From: an uncultured Bacteroidales bacterium
GTDB taxonomy: Bacteria; Bacteroidota; Bacteroidia; Bacteroidales; Paludibacteraceae
Assembly: GCA_900316845.1 (NCBI GenBank)
Contig: ONEG01000016.1
Location: 1 to 64,000, forward strand
Direction of reading: 5' to 3'
Length of the DNA stretch: 64,000 nucleotides
The notes below the pieces were generated by a model. The model had not been told where the DNA came from, did not search any database, and saw nothing but the letters and a program-made list of their open reading frames with translations. The position numbers and the translations under genes are program-made. Below, piece by piece: positions 1 through 7,005 of the stretch (position 1 is its first letter; each line of letters starts with the position of its first letter).

Positions 1-1
1 A

Positions 2-763
2 GCATCTAAAACAGATGCAAGCAATGAGATGGAGCCTCTACGTGCTCTCTCCGGCGAAGATTGGTTGTATGTGTTCCGCCAGTTGCCGGATTCGGTTCAA
101 AAAGATTTAAGGGAGACGGATTGGCATTTGCCGCTTGATCCCGCGCTGCGCACACTTGCTGTCCGTGATAGTCTGATTGCGCAAAAGGGGAAGGCTGCCA
201 AGAAATTCGAGCGCTCCGCAACGCATATCGTGACGGATATGGATAATATGAATCATGTGCGCCTAGTCTATGACAATTATCTGGGAATGAACCAGCAGGT
301 GGGGCTGCAAGTAGGGCATGATTGGTTGGGGTATATCGCTACCGGCATTCAGATAACCGCGCTTATCGAAGAAGCCATGACCGAGGACGAGATTTTCGCT
401 ACCAAGTTAGGTTATAAAACCCGCGCGGGAGCGATGTTCGGGCTCTATGTCGGAGGTCAGCTGCCCATTCAGGTGGGAAAACACATGCTTGTTCCGCGTA
501 TTACCCAGAGTGCCGGAGCCGGACCGATGAAAACGGGAAATATCTATGGCGGTTTTGCCCTTCTCACGGATACGCGTATAGGGCTCGATTGGCGTATCCC
601 GTTCAACTCCGTGGACTTGGTCCTGGGACTTCATTACGCGATGGATTGGCAGTGGACTAAGAATGACCTGAAGATCCCGGCGTTCAAGCCCAAAAGCAAT
701 AACGATTCTTTCAACCAGTACCTCCAGCACGGCATCGGCATCACCCTCGGTGTCGCATGGTAA
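2..763 (+). CDS. Outer-membrane beta-barrel-like protein, 5'-truncated
   Basis: The reading frame is open to the left edge of the window, so the true start lies outside it; the first internal ATG is at 29. About 253 residues are visible. The C-terminal half has alternating hydrophobic/polar segments with glycines (around residues 130-250) and ends in aromatic Trp, as integral outer-membrane barrel proteins do. I recognise no named family. A secreted protein with its own signal peptide follows 57 bp downstream, so the two may be co-transcribed. Function unknown. Confidence 0.6.
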   Translation, partial: ASKTDASNEMEPLRALSGEDWLYVFRQLPDSVQKDLRETDWHLPLDPALRTLAVRDSLIAQKGKAAKKFERSATHIVTDMDNMNHVRLVYDNYLGMNQQVGLQVGHDWLGYIATGIQITALIEEAMTEDEIFATKLGYKTRAGAMFGLYVGGQLPIQVGKHMLVPRITQSAGAGPMKTGNIYGGFALLTDTRIGLDWRIPFNSVDLVLGLHYAMDWQWTKNDLKIPAFKPKSNNDSFNQYLQHGIGITLGVAW

Positions 764-820
764 TCATTTTTGTATCAACTATTGAACAGTTGTGCCCGAC
801 ACGAATTTAGGGTAAACATT

Positions 821-2569
821 ATGAAATTCAGATTTTTGGCATTGCTGGCAATCGGCGCCTGTATATGTCCGATGGCGGCTTCCGTAAAGTATTCCTGTGA
901 TTTTGAGGATGCCACAATCCGTAACAGGTGGGTGCTGAACCGTACAGCGAATCAGAATGTGTACAACCAGTTGGCTAATAAATGGTATCTCGGAGAGCTG
1001 GGGAATAGTACTCCGGACGGTCACTACGGACTCTATATTTCCGATGATAACGGTCTGAATGCACATTATTCCAACAGCCCATGTTGGGTAGCCGCGTATG
1101 ACACTCTTACGCTGGAATATAAGTCTTCCGGCAGTTATACGCTTACTTTCGATTACTGCGTAACTGGAAATAGGGCGAGCGCTTTCGATGGGTTGCATGT
1201 TCTCTGGATCCCGGTGACGAAAGAGAATGGTGATTCCATAAAAGTGATGTCGCTTGCAAATGTTTCCGGGCAGGTCCCTTTGATGTATTCCGAATATGTA
1301 CTTTCGCATGTGGGGGATGCCGGGTATATTTATGGTACTGCTTTATGGCAGCAATGTGTAATAACCATTTCCGGTCGTGCGTGCAACGGAAAACCACACT
1401 ATCTGGCTTTCGTGTGGGCGAACGAAAATATAGCGGCGAAGCAGCCGGGAGCTAAGATTGATAACATACAGATTTACGATAGTGCTCCGTGTGAAGCCCC
1501 TACTGACTTGACAATACAAAGACAAGGGCATAATGTGCAATTGGACTGGAACGGAACGGCTGCCGAATACGAGGTGTCCGTTTATTCCGGTACTACTGAT
1601 ACATGGATTGATACGCGAATAGAAACGGGTACCTCCGCCTCTTTTACGAATATTCCTGCCGGTCAGACGAGTTTTAGTGTCCGCGCTTTGTGCGAAGGGG
1701 GACTGTATGGCCTGAAGGCACTTGTTTCTCGTTTTATTTACTATCCGGAACAGATGTGTGTGGACTTCCTTGATCTGAACGGCGCGAGGTGCTATGTGAA
1801 TAACTCTCCTGTTTCAAACACATTGGCCTTCAATGATTTCCGCCAGGTATCTCCTCTCGATTACGGACCTGCTTCTGCCAGCAGCCGTCATACCCTGCAT
1901 TTTGACCCTTACGAAACGGAACCTCGCACGGGAAATGTAGTTTCGGTCGTCCCGGATGGCGAGTTTGCATCGGTACGCTTGGGTAACTGGAGTGCTGAAA
2001 GCGAGGCGGAACGGATAGAATTCGACTTTGTCGGAGATACGGTCAATTATCCTGTTTTAGTGTTCAAATATCTGCCTTTTATTGAAGAACCGGCTCATGA
2101 AGCGACTGCTAATCCGCGTATACAGGTGGATGTCCTCGCCAATGGTCAATCTTTAGGTCCGGATTATCAATTGGACATAAACGGAACCGATATTTTTGAC
2201 AATCAAACACTTACTCCGGAAGCCATCGGGAAAGGTTGGCATATAACCGGCCCTACAGAGGCGCAGACCTTTGGGAATATTATCTGGAAGGAATGGACAA
2301 CGGCTGCCTTCGACCTCCGTAATCTGCTGTTACATGGTCAGGAACTGACATTACGGGTCACTTCTTTTGATTGCACTCATGGTGGTCATTGCGGCTATGT
2401 CTATTTTACTATAGGAGGTAGTGATGATTCCAGTCTCCTTCCCGGTGAAGTGACACACATAGAGCACATCACAGAGCATGCCTCCCCTGTTAAAATCCTC
2501 CGCGACGGTCAGATCGTCATCCTCCGCGGGGAGAAGGAATATACCCTCACGGGACAGGAAATGAGGTAA
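821..2569 (+). CDS. Secreted multidomain protein with shared C-terminal tail
   Basis: 582 residues. I start it at 821 because the encoded MKFRFLALLAIGACICPMAA is a clear signal peptide, whereas the in-frame ATG at 770 would bury it. Residues about 25-235 resemble a jelly-roll, MAM/cleaved-adhesin-like module (CDFEDATI, KIDNIQIYD). A fibronectin-III-like segment follows (APTDLTIQ...LDWNGTA), then a second beta-rich module. The last 28 residues (KILRDGQIVILRGEKEY...GQEMR) match the tails of three other secreted proteins in this window, a possible sorting or anchoring signal. Probably surface-exposed or exported; ligand unknown. Confidence 0.75.
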   Translation: MKFRFLALLAIGACICPMAASVKYSCDFEDATIRNRWVLNRTANQNVYNQLANKWYLGELGNSTPDGHYGLYISDDNGLNAHYSNSPCWVAAYDTLTLEYKSSGSYTLTFDYCVTGNRASAFDGLHVLWIPVTKENGDSIKVMSLANVSGQVPLMYSEYVLSHVGDAGYIYGTALWQQCVITISGRACNGKPHYLAFVWANENIAAKQPGAKIDNIQIYDSAPCEAPTDLTIQRQGHNVQLDWNGTAAEYEVSVYSGTTDTWIDTRIETGTSASFTNIPAGQTSFSVRALCEGGLYGLKALVSRFIYYPEQMCVDFLDLNGARCYVNNSPVSNTLAFNDFRQVSPLDYGPASASSRHTLHFDPYETEPRTGNVVSVVPDGEFASVRLGNWSAESEAERIEFDFVGDTVNYPVLVFKYLPFIEEPAHEATANPRIQVDVLANGQSLGPDYQLDINGTDIFDNQTLTPEAIGKGWHITGPTEAQTFGNIIWKEWTTAAFDLRNLLLHGQELTLRVTSFDCTHGGHCGYVYFTIGGSDDSSLLPGEVTHIEHITEHASPVKILRDGQIVILRGEKEYTLTGQEMR

Positions 2570-2602
2570 CAAAAAACTAAATTAGTACAAAAAATGGCAT
2601 GC

Positions 2603-2755
2603 ACTCTTGCGTATGTCATTTTTTTTGAGTTTGTGTACTTCGAGGGCACCGACACGGCAAGCCGTCCCACCTCGAAAGTACGGTCGCACGTTCGTGCTCA
2701 TCCCCAAGTATTTTGCTATAAAAATACAAGTAAACTCAATTTTTATTTCAAAATC
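2603..2755 (+). other. Intergenic segment with promoter-like box and nested hairpins
   Basis: No ORF. A TTGCGTATGTC box starts at about 2607, but the -7 box is poor (TGTACTTCG). It is followed by a long stem, GTACTTCGAGG (2635-2645) with CCTCGAAAGTAC (2670-2681, one bulged A), enclosing ACGGC-AA-GCCGT. A GCACG-TT-CGTGC hairpin and an AT-rich hairpin (GTATTTT...AAAAATAC) come next. It could be a small structured transcript or a terminator cluster for the gene ending at 2569. Inference only. Confidence 0.35.
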
Positions 2756-2756
2756 C

Positions 2757-2790
2757 TTGTGTATGTCAAACTTTTGTTGTACCTTTGCAG
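2757..2790 (+). promoter_or_regulatory. Bacteroidota-type promoter for the 130-aa gene
   Basis: TTGTGTATGTC at the -33 position and TGTACCTTTGCAG at the -7 position with normal spacing. The predicted transcript start near 2793 leaves a 20-nt leader, which supports the ATG at 2813. Confidence 0.7.
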
Positions 2791-2812
2791 CCGCAAAGGT
2801 TTGGATAGCAAT

Positions 2813-3205
2813 ATGACCACTTTAACACATAGCGAAAAAGAAGCCATTATGAAGGATATGAAGTCCTTCGATGAGCCCATGCCGGCGGTGGGAATCTTCT
2901 GGTACGACCCGGAGGAACACGATTTCTTCGGCGTCTATAAAAAAGAACTGACACCAAAGATGGTAGAGGATGCAAAAGCTAGTGGAATAAAGGTCATTAA
3001 CTACGAAGAACCTGATCATCGGCAAAATACTCGTGGACGTGTAGCTTGGGCTGTGGATCATTTTGTGGTTTTTGTCGGTCAGTGGGCAAAGGAGAAAGAG
3101 GATGAACTGACCGCATTGTTGGAAAAATACTTCGCCTTGCCGTATTTTGAGTTCAAATACGACGAACACTGGGATTTAGGTCACGGCTGGTCGGGAGATT
3201 TATAA
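2813..3205 (+). CDS. Small acidic cytosolic protein of unknown function
   Basis: 130 residues, no signal peptide. An upstream in-frame ATG at 2594 is rejected because it would place the promoter inside the gene; 2813 lies just after the predicted transcript start. The sequence is rich in acidic and aromatic residues (PAVGIFWYDPEE, FFGVYKKELTP, DEHWDLGHGWSGDL). I do not recognise the family. It sits directly upstream of the repeat-flanked RhuM-like gene and may belong to the same accessory block. Confidence 0.65.
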   Translation: MTTLTHSEKEAIMKDMKSFDEPMPAVGIFWYDPEEHDFFGVYKKELTPKMVEDAKASGIKVINYEEPDHRQNTRGRVAWAVDHFVVFVGQWAKEKEDELTALLEKYFALPYFEFKYDEHWDLGHGWSGDL

Positions 3206-3223
3206 ACTGACCCAAGTATGATC

Positions 3224-3249
3224 GCTGGCATCGACAGCGTAAAAAAGCG
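3224..3249 (+). repeat. Direct repeat, left copy, flanking RhuM-like gene
   Basis: 26 bp matching 4175-4200 at 24 of 26 positions. Both copies contain CGACAGCGTAAAAAAG. The pair brackets the frameshifted RhuM-like gene as if it were a cassette. Confidence 0.65.
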
Positions 3250-3294
3250 GTGAAAAACATATAGACATATTGAAAAAAAGCGTTTATTGACGAA

Positions 3295-4141
3295 ATGAAA
3301 GACGAAATAGTATTATACAAACCGAATGAGCAGTTTCAATTGGAGGTGCAACTGAAAGACGAGACTGTTTGGCTCAATGTAAACCAGATAGCATTGCTGT
3401 TTGACCGTGATAGAACGGTTATTTCGAGGCATATACGCAACATATATAAGGAGGGCGAATTGGATGAAAATATCACATGTGCAAAATTTGCAGGACGCCG
3501 ACCAAGTATATGAAACTACATATTACAACTTAGATGTTATTATCTCTGTCGGTTATCGGGTAAAAAGTAAAAGAGGTGTTGAGTTCCGGCAGTGGGCAAA
3601 TAAAATATTAAAGGATTATTTATTAAAAGGCTATGCGGTTAACCAGCGGTTAACAACTATAGAAGATCGTATAGACCGTCGTTTGCAAGAACACTCTGAC
3701 CAGATACATGAATTGCAAAATAAGGTAGATTTTTTCGTGCGCACATCTCTACCTCCTGTTGAAGGTATTTTCTATGACGGTCAGATTTTTGATGCATATA
3801 CGTTTATCAATGACCGAATCCGTGAGGCAAGGAAGCGCATTGTACTGATTGACAACTATGTGGATGATAGCGTGTTAACGATGCTTGACAAACGTCACGA
3901 GAATGTGGAGGCTATCGTTTATACAAAGAATATATCGCGTCAGTTGACGCTTGATTTTGAGAAACATAACGCGCAGTACTCGCCCATTGAGGTAAAGCAG
4001 TTTGATCGTGCACATGACCGATTCTTATGTATCGACGATACTGTTTATCTCATCGGCGCAAGTCTCAAAGACCTCGGCAAAAAATGGTTCGGCTTTGTCA
4101 AATTGGAGCAACCAACCGACGAGCTATTGAGTAAAATGTAA
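3295..4141 (+). pseudogene. RhuM-family protein gene broken by a frameshift
   Basis: Frame 1 (3295-3513) encodes the RhuM N-terminus (KDETVWLNVNQIALLFDRDR, ISRHIRNIYKEGELDE). Near 3490-3500 the homology moves by one base into the next frame (HVQNLQDADQVYET, YYNLDVIISVGYRVKS, FRQWANKILKDYLLKGYA), which runs to 4141. The C-terminal part (DNYVDDSVLTML, AHDRFLCIDDTVYLIGASLK) resembles the PLD-like half of long Bacteroidales RhuM proteins, with HDR in place of HKD. RhuM was named from a Salmonella pathogenicity island; its activity is not established and a defence-type role is often suspected. The shift could be real decay, programmed frameshifting at GCAAAATTT, or an assembly error. Confidence 0.75.
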
Positions 4142-4142
4142 T

Positions 4143-4173
4143 TTTTCAAGGTCACAAAATGCAACCTTGAAAA
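4143..4173 (+). terminator. Terminator-like hairpin after RhuM-like gene
   Basis: A perfect 10-bp inverted repeat, TTTTCAAGGT with ACCTTGAAAA, starting two bases after the stop codon with an 11-nt loop. It lies just before the right copy of the direct repeat. Confidence 0.55.
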
Positions 4174-4174
4174 T

Positions 4175-4200
4175 GCTGGCACCGACAGCGTAAAAAAGTG
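4175..4200 (+). repeat. Direct repeat, right copy, flanking RhuM-like gene
   Basis: 24 of 26 bases match 3224-3249. It ends 12 bp before tRNA-Ala. The core AGCGTAAAAAAG resembles the 5' border of both structured elements (AGCGTAATAAG at 4413, AGCGTAAAAAG at 48333). Confidence 0.65.
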
Positions 4201-4212
4201 AATAGTACATAA

Positions 4213-4286
4213 GGGGTATTAGCTCATCTGGCTAGAGCGCAACACTGGCAGTGTTGAGGTGAGCGGTTCGAGTCCGCTATACTCCA
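4213..4286 (+). tRNA. tRNA-Ala (anticodon GGC)
   Basis: Acceptor GGGGTAT pairs with ATACTCC and contains the G3-U70 pair that identifies tRNA-Ala. The D-arm is GCTC...GAGC. The anticodon stem CAACA/TGTTG carries loop CTGGCAG, giving anticodon GGC. The T-arm GCGGTTCGAGTCCGC is intact and the discriminator is A. CCA is not encoded. A 24-bp copy of its 3' end lies 94 bp downstream. Confidence 0.93.
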
Positions 4287-4322
4287 CAAAGTGAATATAG
4301 CGGCTCTTCCGCGCGGTTCTTA

Positions 4323-4362
4323 GCCCCACGAGGGGCACGATTATTGCGACAAGCGCAATTTT
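4323..4362 (+). terminator. Tandem hairpins / terminator after tRNA-Ala
   Basis: Hairpin GCCCC-ACGA-GGGGC at 4323-4336, then ATTGCG-ACAAG-CGCAAT at 4343-4359 followed by a short T run. The T run is the first part of the duplicated tRNA 3' end. Confidence 0.6.
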
Positions 4363-4384
4363 CGAGTCCGCTATACTCCACAAA
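4361..4384 (+). repeat. Duplicated 3' end of tRNA-Ala (att-like)
   Basis: 24 bases identical to 4267-4290, covering the T-loop, the acceptor 3' strand and four bases beyond. Duplicated tRNA 3' ends are the usual footprint of integrase-mediated insertion. No integrase is present and the two copies are only 94 bp apart, so this may be a scar or an empty site. Confidence 0.65.
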
Positions 4385-4411
4385 TACAAGCGCGAAGCGT
4401 CGCGCAAGAAT

Positions 4412-4593
4412 AAGCGTAATAAGCCCAACTTGATTTTCTGAAAACTGGACACTTTTAGAAAAATCATTTGTGATTCAAGTACGGTTTATGCACGCTCACG
4501 TAACAGCGTGAGTTTTCCGTGCATTTATTTGAATCACAAGGTAGTCCAGAACCTCAGAAAATCAAATGAAGCGAACGAAAGCGCACGCTTTTT
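4412..4593 (+). ncRNA. Structured element, copy A (putative ncRNA)
   Basis: Nested perfect stems: P1 4430-4441/4554-4565 (12 bp), P2 CTGGAC 4445-4450/GTCCAG 4544-4549, P3 4468-4478/4529-4539 (11 bp), P4 GTACGG 4479-4484/CCGTGC 4517-4522, P5 CTCACG 4495-4500/CGTGAG 4507-4512. The 3' flank has AAAGC-GCAC-GCTTT plus Ts, a weak terminator; the 5' border AAGCGT (4412-4417) can pair with its ACGCTT. The same architecture occurs at 48333-48522 with compensatory changes in P1-P4, which argues for selected structure. Strand is assigned from the T-run. There is no obvious promoter and no reverse transcriptase nearby. It may be an ncRNA or a hairpin-type mobile DNA end. Confidence 0.65.
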
Positions 4594-4625
4594 GTGTTTA
4601 TTATGATGAAAAATAATATAATCCA

Positions 4626-4660
4626 TTGCATAAATCAAAAAAAAGCTGTACCTTTGCAGC
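4626..4660 (+). promoter_or_regulatory. Promoter for secreted protein 4688-5584
   Basis: TTGCATAAATC at -33 and TGTACCTTTGCAG at -7. The predicted start is near 4663, giving a leader of about 25 nt before the ATG at 4688. Confidence 0.65.
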
Positions 4661-4687
4661 GAATTGTTGAACAAAACATTCAAAATT

Positions 4688-5584
4688 ATGAAAAAGAATT
4701 TTCTACTTGTTGCGTTTATCGCGCTATCGACACTTGTGAACGCTTATGAGGTTGGCGACTGGTTCTTTGATCCGCAGACGGGCATTCCTTCTGTGGTTGT
4801 GTTTGTGGACCAGACGGGTGCGCACGGACTCATTATGTCGCCCGCGGGCGGCTATTCTACGGAGAAATCCATCGCAAGGGATATAAAGGATATTAAAAGC
4901 CACAAAAAGACGTATAGCAAGATCGATCTAAGAGACGAGAAGGCTATAATGTCCAAATATAAAATCGATATTACGCCTGTTGAGGGATATAAAAATCAGG
5001 CGGATGAACTGTTCGACGTCGTTATGGAATGGCTTCCGTCTATGCCGCTGATGTATATCTCGAAGATTAATGAGAAACAAGAGCGCGAGATGCTTCGTAA
5101 GGTAGCTCCCCAGATGACCGGATACGGTGCGCAAGACCAACAAATGATCATCGAATACTGCGAGGAAAACGGAGTTTCGCTTCCTGTATATTTTAGTTCT
5201 ATTGACTGGGCGCTAAAGTTGGGCGATGGATGGTTTATACCCGGCAACTACGAACTGGAACTATTCGCCTCCTCCATCTCCAGCGGACTCGGAGTCCGAA
5301 TGTCGGAGAAAGAAAGATGGGAGAAAGGGATGGAGTTCAGGTATAAGACATGGATGCTGAATAATGTGTATCCCACAACTATTCGTTCTTCCACATCCAC
5401 AGAGTCCCTTTGGGAAGAATTTGACAATAATAAAGGAAAAACGGCTAAACTTGTGCCCGTAGGAGGAACGATTGATTTTAACTCCAAGGACAATTATTAT
5501 GTTTTTGAATACGATAACTGGGGCTATTTTCTCATCCGGAACAATCTGGCATGGGGTAATATTGTAGCATTTAAGTATTTCTAA
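4688..5584 (+). CDS. Secreted protein of unknown function
   Basis: 298 residues. The start at 4688 places a signal peptide (MKKNFLLVAFIALSTLVNAY) at the N-terminus; the ATG at 4664 would add eight residues before it. The mature protein has repeated Gly/Trp motifs (VGDWFFDPQTG, LGDGWFIPGNYELELFA, NWGYFLIRNNL) resembling domains found in many Bacteroides secreted proteins of unknown role. A lipoprotein gene begins 7 bp after the stop, so the two probably form an operon. Confidence 0.75.
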   Translation: MKKNFLLVAFIALSTLVNAYEVGDWFFDPQTGIPSVVVFVDQTGAHGLIMSPAGGYSTEKSIARDIKDIKSHKKTYSKIDLRDEKAIMSKYKIDITPVEGYKNQADELFDVVMEWLPSMPLMYISKINEKQEREMLRKVAPQMTGYGAQDQQMIIEYCEENGVSLPVYFSSIDWALKLGDGWFIPGNYELELFASSISSGLGVRMSEKERWEKGMEFRYKTWMLNNVYPTTIRSSTSTESLWEEFDNNKGKTAKLVPVGGTIDFNSKDNYYVFEYDNWGYFLIRNNLAWGNIVAFKYF

Positions 5585-5591
5585 CCGGCCT

Positions 5592-6254
5592 ATGAAGCGT
5601 ATTTTCTATTGCCTTTGTACGCTCTGCCTATTGGCTTCTTGTCACACGCCTTTGACTGTAACTACGGTCGAGCGTATCACGCCGCAGGTGGAAATGCCGA
5701 ACATGGAGTTTATTGGCTTTAAAAATTTAAATCGCAACAATACCCTGCTGCGGAATTTCGGGGCTGATTTGGAAAGTACTAATATCGCGCTCAATAAGCA
5801 GAATTTTTATCTCGGTACATTTTCTTTCTCGGACATAGAGGACTACCAATCTACTATGCGGTATGTGACACTTGTGGATGTCGTTCGTCAGGTGTATTCG
5901 CACGATGATGCCATTAACGACAACTACGATATGTGGCTTGCCGGCGTCTCCATTGCCACGATTTCTTTCGGAACGCTATTCCCGGTGTATGTTCCTTTGC
6001 TTTGTGCCTGGGATAAAAACGACTGCGAGATAAGCCTCAAAGGGGAGTATAACATTGTGGTTTATGACAAGCAGGAACACAAAGTGGTAGTGACCACGCC
6101 TTTTGAAGTAGATATCAAAGATGTCTACAAAGGGCAGTACGGCCACAAAAAGACAGATACCCGTGCGGTTGACTCACAATACAAAAACCGCCTCCTAAAT
6201 ACTTTTATAGAGCAATATCTTCAGGTCTATAATTCCATAAACACCCTGAAATAA
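5592..6254 (+). CDS. Lipoprotein of unknown function
   Basis: 220 residues. The signal peptide ends in a lipobox (CLLASC), so Cys17 is the likely lipidated residue. The chain is mixed alpha/beta with a hydrophobic stretch around residues 115-138. No family is recognised. It lies 7 bp downstream of the previous secreted protein and probably shares its mRNA. Confidence 0.75.
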   Translation: MKRIFYCLCTLCLLASCHTPLTVTTVERITPQVEMPNMEFIGFKNLNRNNTLLRNFGADLESTNIALNKQNFYLGTFSFSDIEDYQSTMRYVTLVDVVRQVYSHDDAINDNYDMWLAGVSIATISFGTLFPVYVPLLCAWDKNDCEISLKGEYNIVVYDKQEHKVVVTTPFEVDIKDVYKGQYGHKKTDTRAVDSQYKNRLLNTFIEQYLQVYNSINTLK

Positions 6255-6273
6255 ATAAAAAATGGCATACAAA

Positions 6274-6590
6274 TTTGCGTATGTCAGAAATTTTTTGTAT
6301 CTTTGCAGAAGATTTTAGAAGAGCAACAGATTTTCGGTAGATTTTAGTCTTTTTGGGCCGTGGTTTTTTGCGGTTTTGTCTAAATATCGTCACGTAATAA
6401 TACCGTGAATAACCAAACAATATCTAAAATATTACCAAAGAATAACTAAAGATTTACCAAAGAAAAGATAAGAAAAGATAGGTAAGTCAATAATAAAAAA
6501 CAGGCAAGTCAATCATAAAATGAGAGACGGAATAAAAAAACGCAAAATAAAAAGAAATAAAAAATCGAAAAAAAAGAAAGGAGAAAGGAT
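6274..6590 (+). promoter_or_regulatory. Promoter and unusually long A-rich leader
   Basis: TTTGCGTATGTC at about 6274 and TGTATCTTTGCAG at about 6297 predict a start near 6312, leaving a leader of about 280 nt before the ATG at 6591. The leader is A-rich with degenerate repeats (TTACCAAAGAATAAC, TTTACCAAAGAAAAG). It includes a possible 27-codon Lys/Arg-rich ORF (6520-6603, MRDGIKKRK...) overlapping the next start, and a strong GAAAGGAGAAAGG purine tract. It may be translationally regulated; not proven. Confidence 0.45.
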
Positions 6591-6995
6591 ATGTCAAGAG
6601 TAACGTTAAGTCCGGGGATTGATACATGGAGAGGAAAAGTAAGCGGAAAATCGGGAATGACCATGCGTATCAAATCTTATCGTGACGATGAGGGGAATAT
6701 CGTTAAGATGGGTCCGCAAGAGTATTACCGCAAAGACAAGCGTGATTTCAAACGCCATCCGCGGAGCGAGAAAGAAGAAGCGCAGAGGTTGGTGTGGCAG
6801 GAGGTTTGCCGAGAGGCAAGTGCGATTGTGAAAGACAAGAACCACGCAAGGTATGCAGAGTTGCGGGCACGATGGAATGCGCAATTTAAAGAAAAGCCGG
6901 ATGCTTTTTTGAATGAGGGGTTGGCGGAAAAGAAGGTTTACGGGATGTTTCCGGTGTTTGTGCGGATGGTACTTCTGAAGGAGAGAAAAGGGTAG
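6591..6995 (+). CDS. Small basic protein of unknown function
   Basis: 134 residues, rich in Lys/Arg, no signal peptide or membrane segment. The start follows an unusually good purine-rich ribosome site. The N-terminus (VTLSPGIDTWRGKVSG) and helical middle (EEAQRLVWQEVCREASAIV) suggest a nucleic-acid-associated or small cytosolic protein, but I do not recognise a family. It faces murI convergently with an 11-bp gap. Confidence 0.6.
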   Translation: MSRVTLSPGIDTWRGKVSGKSGMTMRIKSYRDDEGNIVKMGPQEYYRKDKRDFKRHPRSEKEEAQRLVWQEVCREASAIVKDKNHARYAELRARWNAQFKEKPDAFLNEGLAEKKVYGMFPVFVRMVLLKERKG

Positions 6996-7005
6996 AGGTG
7001 GAAAA

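Noticed and set aside
2594..2812. N-terminal extension of the 130-residue protein
   Set aside because: It would place a well-formed promoter inside the coding sequence and has unrelated low-complexity translation.
4213..4384. Integrated prophage or ICE at tRNA-Ala
   Set aside because: Only 94 bp separate the two repeats, and no integrase, relaxase or phage gene is found on either side.
4412..4593. Retron msr/msd
   Set aside because: The nested inverted repeats are reminiscent of retron RNA, but there is no reverse transcriptase next to either copy and no priming-guanosine arrangement could be identified.
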